From: a virus
IMG/VR virus record: IMGVR_UViG_3300028315_000509
Span: 1 to 30,666 of that record
Length of the DNA: 30,666 nt
Strand: one strand, 5' to 3'
The stretch's first letter is position 1, and each line of letters opens with the position of its first letter. The position numbers and the translations under genes were made by a program. This document shows positions 28,524 to 30,666 of the stretch, piece after piece. Under the pieces are notes generated by a model. The model made no database searches. It saw nothing but the letters and a program-made list of their open reading frames with translations, and was not told where the DNA came from.

Positions 28524-30113
28524 ATGCGTAAAGTTATGATGATTTTGTCCTTGTTATTGCTGGCTCTCTCCGCCTGCGGCCCGGCCGCGCCGACCCCCGT
28601 ACCCGACCGGGTGATCGGCATCGAGGTCGCGGCCGACAGCCAGCCTATCACCATCACGCTCAACGACGGCGACAGCGCCGAGGTTTTTTGCCGCAGTCGG
28701 GAACGGCCGTTTGTGACCGAAACCGAACGCGGTCAGCTGCTCACCTGCGGTACGGCCGTGCCTGAGACGCCAACGCCACGGGCCACGGAAACGGCAATTG
28801 CCAGCGCCACAGCACCACCGACCGAGACGCCGACATTGGAGCCAACGATAACAGCAACGGCCGTTTCCGGTCCCATCGATCCCTTTGTTGGCGCGCCAAT
28901 GTGTGAGGACATCGCGGTGGAGCATGACAACAATGCCTGGCATGGCGTTTGGAATTATGACAATGGGTGTAAGTGGGACCATGACCACAAAGCAAATTTG
29001 CACGTAGCTGATGATATTTTCGGTACGTCGCTTTATGAAATGATGCAGGGCGAATTGTCGCCACCCTGGCAAACGTTCGCCGGGGCCAATGACAACCTGG
29101 AATCGTATGTCGAAGGAACCTGCACCGAAAACGAGTGCAAGCATGAGGGTTACGGGGGCTTTGTCATCCTGAACCGTGGCGACGTGGTTGATCGGGATGA
29201 TACGCTGACCTTGAACCGCACGGCCTACATTGTCCACGGCCGTGGCGTCTATCATGCCGTTGGCGGCAATGTGGGGGCGCACACTCGTTTCCACTCGCTG
29301 ACCTACGAGGGGATCGCCTGCGTAGCAAATGTGACGCTGGAGCTGGGGCCAGACGGTGAGACAAACGGCCGTATGATCAATGACGCTTTTGTGCCGCTGA
29401 CCGTAGCCACCCTGAGCGATTTCCCCGGCTGTGGTTACTGGCAGCAGGGCGGCTGGCTGGATTTCGGGCGGCTGAACTATCCGCGCCGGGGCGTTCACGC
29501 CCCACTGCCAAATGACACAAATTTGGCTGAGTGTTTGGGTGATTCACCCGTCGAGGCTGCCCCCTATCGCATCCACGCCACGGGCCAGAACTCACTCGAT
29601 AGCTGGCAGAGTGAGGGGAATGTGTGCAATTACCCACCAGGTACGCCTGATTTTAGATTGCAGATGGGGATTGGCCTGCACTTCCCCCAGGGCGAAAGCC
29701 CTGGTGAAACAGTGCCCAGCGACGCCACCAGTATCCCGCTATGGTGCGTCGATGAGCAGGGATTTTTTACCTGCGACAATGACAACTCCGCTTCAGCGCC
29801 GTTCCGTTTGTGGGTGACAGTGCCAACGGCGGTTGACGGCAGCCGCCATGATAAAGACGGGCTGGTGAATGGATTCTTTGACTTTAGCGGCTATGTCAAC
29901 CGGTACGGCGACATTGTGGACGGCTGCACCGATGTGGGTCTGGACTGCATTCCGACTACCTACAGAAACATGCCGGTAACGCGCTCAGGCTATCGGGGCA
30001 GCACGGCCGAGGATTGCTATGACAGTATGACGGTCGGCGGCGGTGATGGTACCTGCTCCGGGCCGGACAACCTGTTGCCAGCAGGTGAGCGGGCGCTGAA
30101 GTACCCTAACTAG
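28524..30113 (+). CDS. Secreted lipoprotein with Thr/Pro-rich linker
   Basis: GGAG before the ATG at 28524 selects this start over the upstream in-frame extension. Residues 1-18 are a lipoprotein signal with lipobox L-S-A-C18 after a hydrophobic core (MMILSLLLLALSAC). Two short beta stretches follow, then a Thr/Pro-rich linker at about 75-115 (ETPTPRATETA), as in many Chloroflexota surface proteins. The 410-residue C-terminal part has Cys pairs and His/Asp-rich stretches (CEDIAVEHDNNAWHG, CKWDHDHKANLHV, RGVYHAVGGNVGAHTRFHSL) and may bind metal. Family unknown. It is the last gene of the plus-strand run, so it could be a lysogenic-conversion or surface-exclusion factor. That is inference. Confidence 0.72.
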   Translation: MRKVMMILSLLLLALSACGPAAPTPVPDRVIGIEVAADSQPITITLNDGDSAEVFCRSRERPFVTETERGQLLTCGTAVPETPTPRATETAIASATAPPTETPTLEPTITATAVSGPIDPFVGAPMCEDIAVEHDNNAWHGVWNYDNGCKWDHDHKANLHVADDIFGTSLYEMMQGELSPPWQTFAGANDNLESYVEGTCTENECKHEGYGGFVILNRGDVVDRDDTLTLNRTAYIVHGRGVYHAVGGNVGAHTRFHSLTYEGIACVANVTLELGPDGETNGRMINDAFVPLTVATLSDFPGCGYWQQGGWLDFGRLNYPRRGVHAPLPNDTNLAECLGDSPVEAAPYRIHATGQNSLDSWQSEGNVCNYPPGTPDFRLQMGIGLHFPQGESPGETVPSDATSIPLWCVDEQGFFTCDNDNSASAPFRLWVTVPTAVDGSRHDKDGLVNGFFDFSGYVNRYGDIVDGCTDVGLDCIPTTYRNMPVTRSGYRGSTAEDCYDSMTVGGGDGTCSGPDNLLPAGERALKYPN

Positions 30114-30136
30114 CCAGACAGCTCAAACTGAGACAC

Positions 30137-30168
30137 AAAAAGCCCCTGGAAATTTCCAGGGGCTTTTT
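30137..30168. terminator. Bidirectional Rho-independent terminator
   Basis: A perfect 32-bp inverted repeat, with arm AAAAAGCCCCTGGAAA from 30137 and its mirror ending in TTTTT at 30168, gives a GC-rich stem and a T run on each strand. It lies 24 nt after the lipoprotein stop and 36 nt from the convergent minus-strand gene, so it can end transcription from both sides. Confidence 0.92.
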
Positions 30169-30203
30169 GCTATGTCGTGCCGTATTGGGGGGATGAATCT
30201 ATT

Positions 30204-30398
30204 CTACTCTGGCCCGTCTCTGGGCGCAAACAACGCCCGCGCCATTTCGTCAGGACTGGCCTTTGCTTCTTCCCCGCCCTGGCCCAGCTGGGCCAGGATG
30301 AGCTGGAGCTGCTGCCGCCGGTGGTCATGCAGCCACTCGTCGAGCGGGGTGATTTCGCCGGTTTGCAGGTTGATGATTGCCAGGCTGGGATCAAGCAT
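30204..30398 (-). CDS. Small hypothetical protein (minus strand), 64 aa
   Basis: The ATG at 30398 overlaps the stop of the upstream minus-strand gene by 8 nt, with AGAGGT 8 nt before it. The peptide is sensible (MLDPSLAIINLQTGEITPLDEWLHDHRRQQ), followed by helical Gln/Leu-rich stretches. A longer alternative frame (30170-30439) lacks this coupling and looks like shadow. The gene reads towards the terminator at 30137-30168. Function unknown. The compact helical sequence could be a small regulatory or packaging protein. Confidence 0.58.
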   Translation of the reverse strand: MLDPSLAIINLQTGEITPLDEWLHDHRRQQLQLILAQLGQGGEEAKASPDEMARALFAPRDGPE

Positions 30399-30666
30399 TG
30401 GGTTCTACCTCTTCGATAATGGTAGCCATCCAGGACCACTGGTTTTTTGGGGAATCGAAACTGATACAGCCCCGGCCGGAAATGTCTGTGGCGTTTTGGT
30501 CTTTTTGGGTCTTGGTGATGATGGCCTTCGCGTCAGCGAGGGCGATCCGTGTGGCGTCGTCGATGATACGGCCGTTTTTCTTCTGATTTAGAAAACAAAA
30601 CGCCCCGTCCCAAACAATATGAATTTCGGTTGTAATGCGTTGTGGTGTTATGATTATGTCTGTCAT
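30391..30666 (-). CDS. Hypothetical protein (minus strand), at window edge
   Basis: The 91-residue ORF begins with an ATG at the last base of the window, so the true start could lie outside. It has a beta-rich start (MTDIIITPQRITTEIHIVWDG), a KNGRIIDDATRIALADAKAII helix region (NGR from the palindrome at 30568) and a C-terminal strand (NQWSWMATIIEEVEP). It is coupled to the smaller gene at 30204-30398. It is not recognised. Its convergent orientation and the shared terminator set it apart from the plus-strand phage block, so it may belong to a different module. Confidence 0.55.
   Translation of the reverse strand: MTDIIITPQRITTEIHIVWDGAFCFLNQKKNGRIIDDATRIALADAKAIITKTQKDQNATDISGRGCISFDSPKNQWSWMATIIEEVEPNA

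Larger units (their letters stand above)
1206..30575. repeat. Highly iterated palindrome, core ACGGCCGT
   Basis: The 8-bp palindrome ACGGCCGT occurs about 57 times by hand count, often extended to AACGGCCGTT or GAAACGGCCGTTTC. Example core positions are 1206, 1245, 1888, 1925, 2173, 2588, 3056, 4083, 7046, 8423, 8621, 9731, 11225, 13905, 14671, 16422, 19031, 19760, 22609, 22804, 22834, 26710, 27546, 28857 and 30568. Copies lie inside genes in all three codon phases: ACG GCC GT gives the recurrent peptide ETAVS, AAC GGC CGT gives NGR, and CGG CCG T gives RP. A few lie between genes. They are densest in 1200-4200 (12 copies). None is seen in the large terminase gene, which carries only degenerate versions. 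With base composition alone I estimate about one copy in 30 kb. Confidence 0.92.

Noticed and set aside
28554-29498. Long antisense ORF (314 residues) opposite the lipoprotein gene
   Set aside because: It lies entirely in the shadow of a well-supported gene with signal peptide and ribosome-binding site. It has biased Arg/His composition and no ribosome-binding site or motif of its own.
1-30666. Integrase, phage repressor, att site or tRNA gene
   Set aside because: I looked for tyrosine or serine recombinase motifs, repressor-type HTH pairs and tRNA arms and saw none, so lysogeny cannot be claimed from this window.

Overview
The window reads as most of the structural, lysis and accessory region of a siphovirus-like tailed phage or prophage. 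Nearly all genes lie on the plus strand. They are tightly packed, with many ATGA or TAATG overlaps, and no gene-free stretch exceeds about 100 bases. GC looks like roughly 55-60% by eye. The likely host is a Chloroflexota bacterium (Anaerolineae/Caldilineae/Ardenticatenia-like). This is an inference from the Thr/Pro-rich lipoprotein linker, an effector-associated (bacterial death-like) domain, and a very abundant GAAACGGCCGTTTC-type palindrome. No integrase, excisionase, phage repressor, att site or tRNA gene was found, so I cannot tell an integrated prophage from a free phage genome.

Layout. (1) 1-4615 is an accessory region: a four-helix membrane protein, a very basic protein whose 5' half carries an array of GGGAGGGGC repeats, a cold-shock protein, three small zinc-ribbon proteins, an Sm/Hfq-like protein and several unknown small proteins. 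(2) 4674-9967 is the packaging and head-assembly block: small and large terminase, a zinc-ribbon ORF, portal, a Mu F-like minor head protein, a DeoR-like HTH protein and a small ORF. (3) 10016-15550 covers the prohead protease/scaffold, a DUF2190-type decoration fusion, a Mu gpT-like major capsid protein and the head-tail connector set (HHH protein, adaptor, stopper, HK97 gp10-like, tail terminator). (4) 15561-25500 is the tail: tube protein, G/GT-type chaperone pair with a probable -1 frameshift, 829-aa tape measure, Dit-like protein, a repeat-rich fibre-like protein and a baseplate-type protein. (5) 25500-30113 holds a coiled-coil/death-like-domain pair, holin, glycosidase endolysin, M23 peptidase and a lipoprotein, ending at a perfect bidirectional terminator (30137-30168). 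(6) 30204-30666 holds two small convergent minus-strand genes.

How it works together: the order terminase, portal, head, connector, tail tube, tape measure, tail tip, lysis is the standard siphovirus assembly programme. Three operon starts (about 3807, 4674, 10016) lack a Shine-Dalgarno and have a TANNNT box 5-6 nt before the ATG, which suggests leaderless transcripts.

Most notable: ACGGCCGT occurs about 57 times by hand count, against about one expected. It lies in all three codon phases and between genes, as a HIP1-like highly iterated palindrome. Next in interest are the phage-borne death-like domain gene with a probable frame disruption, the GGGAGGGGC array, the internal scaffold start and the Sm-like protein.
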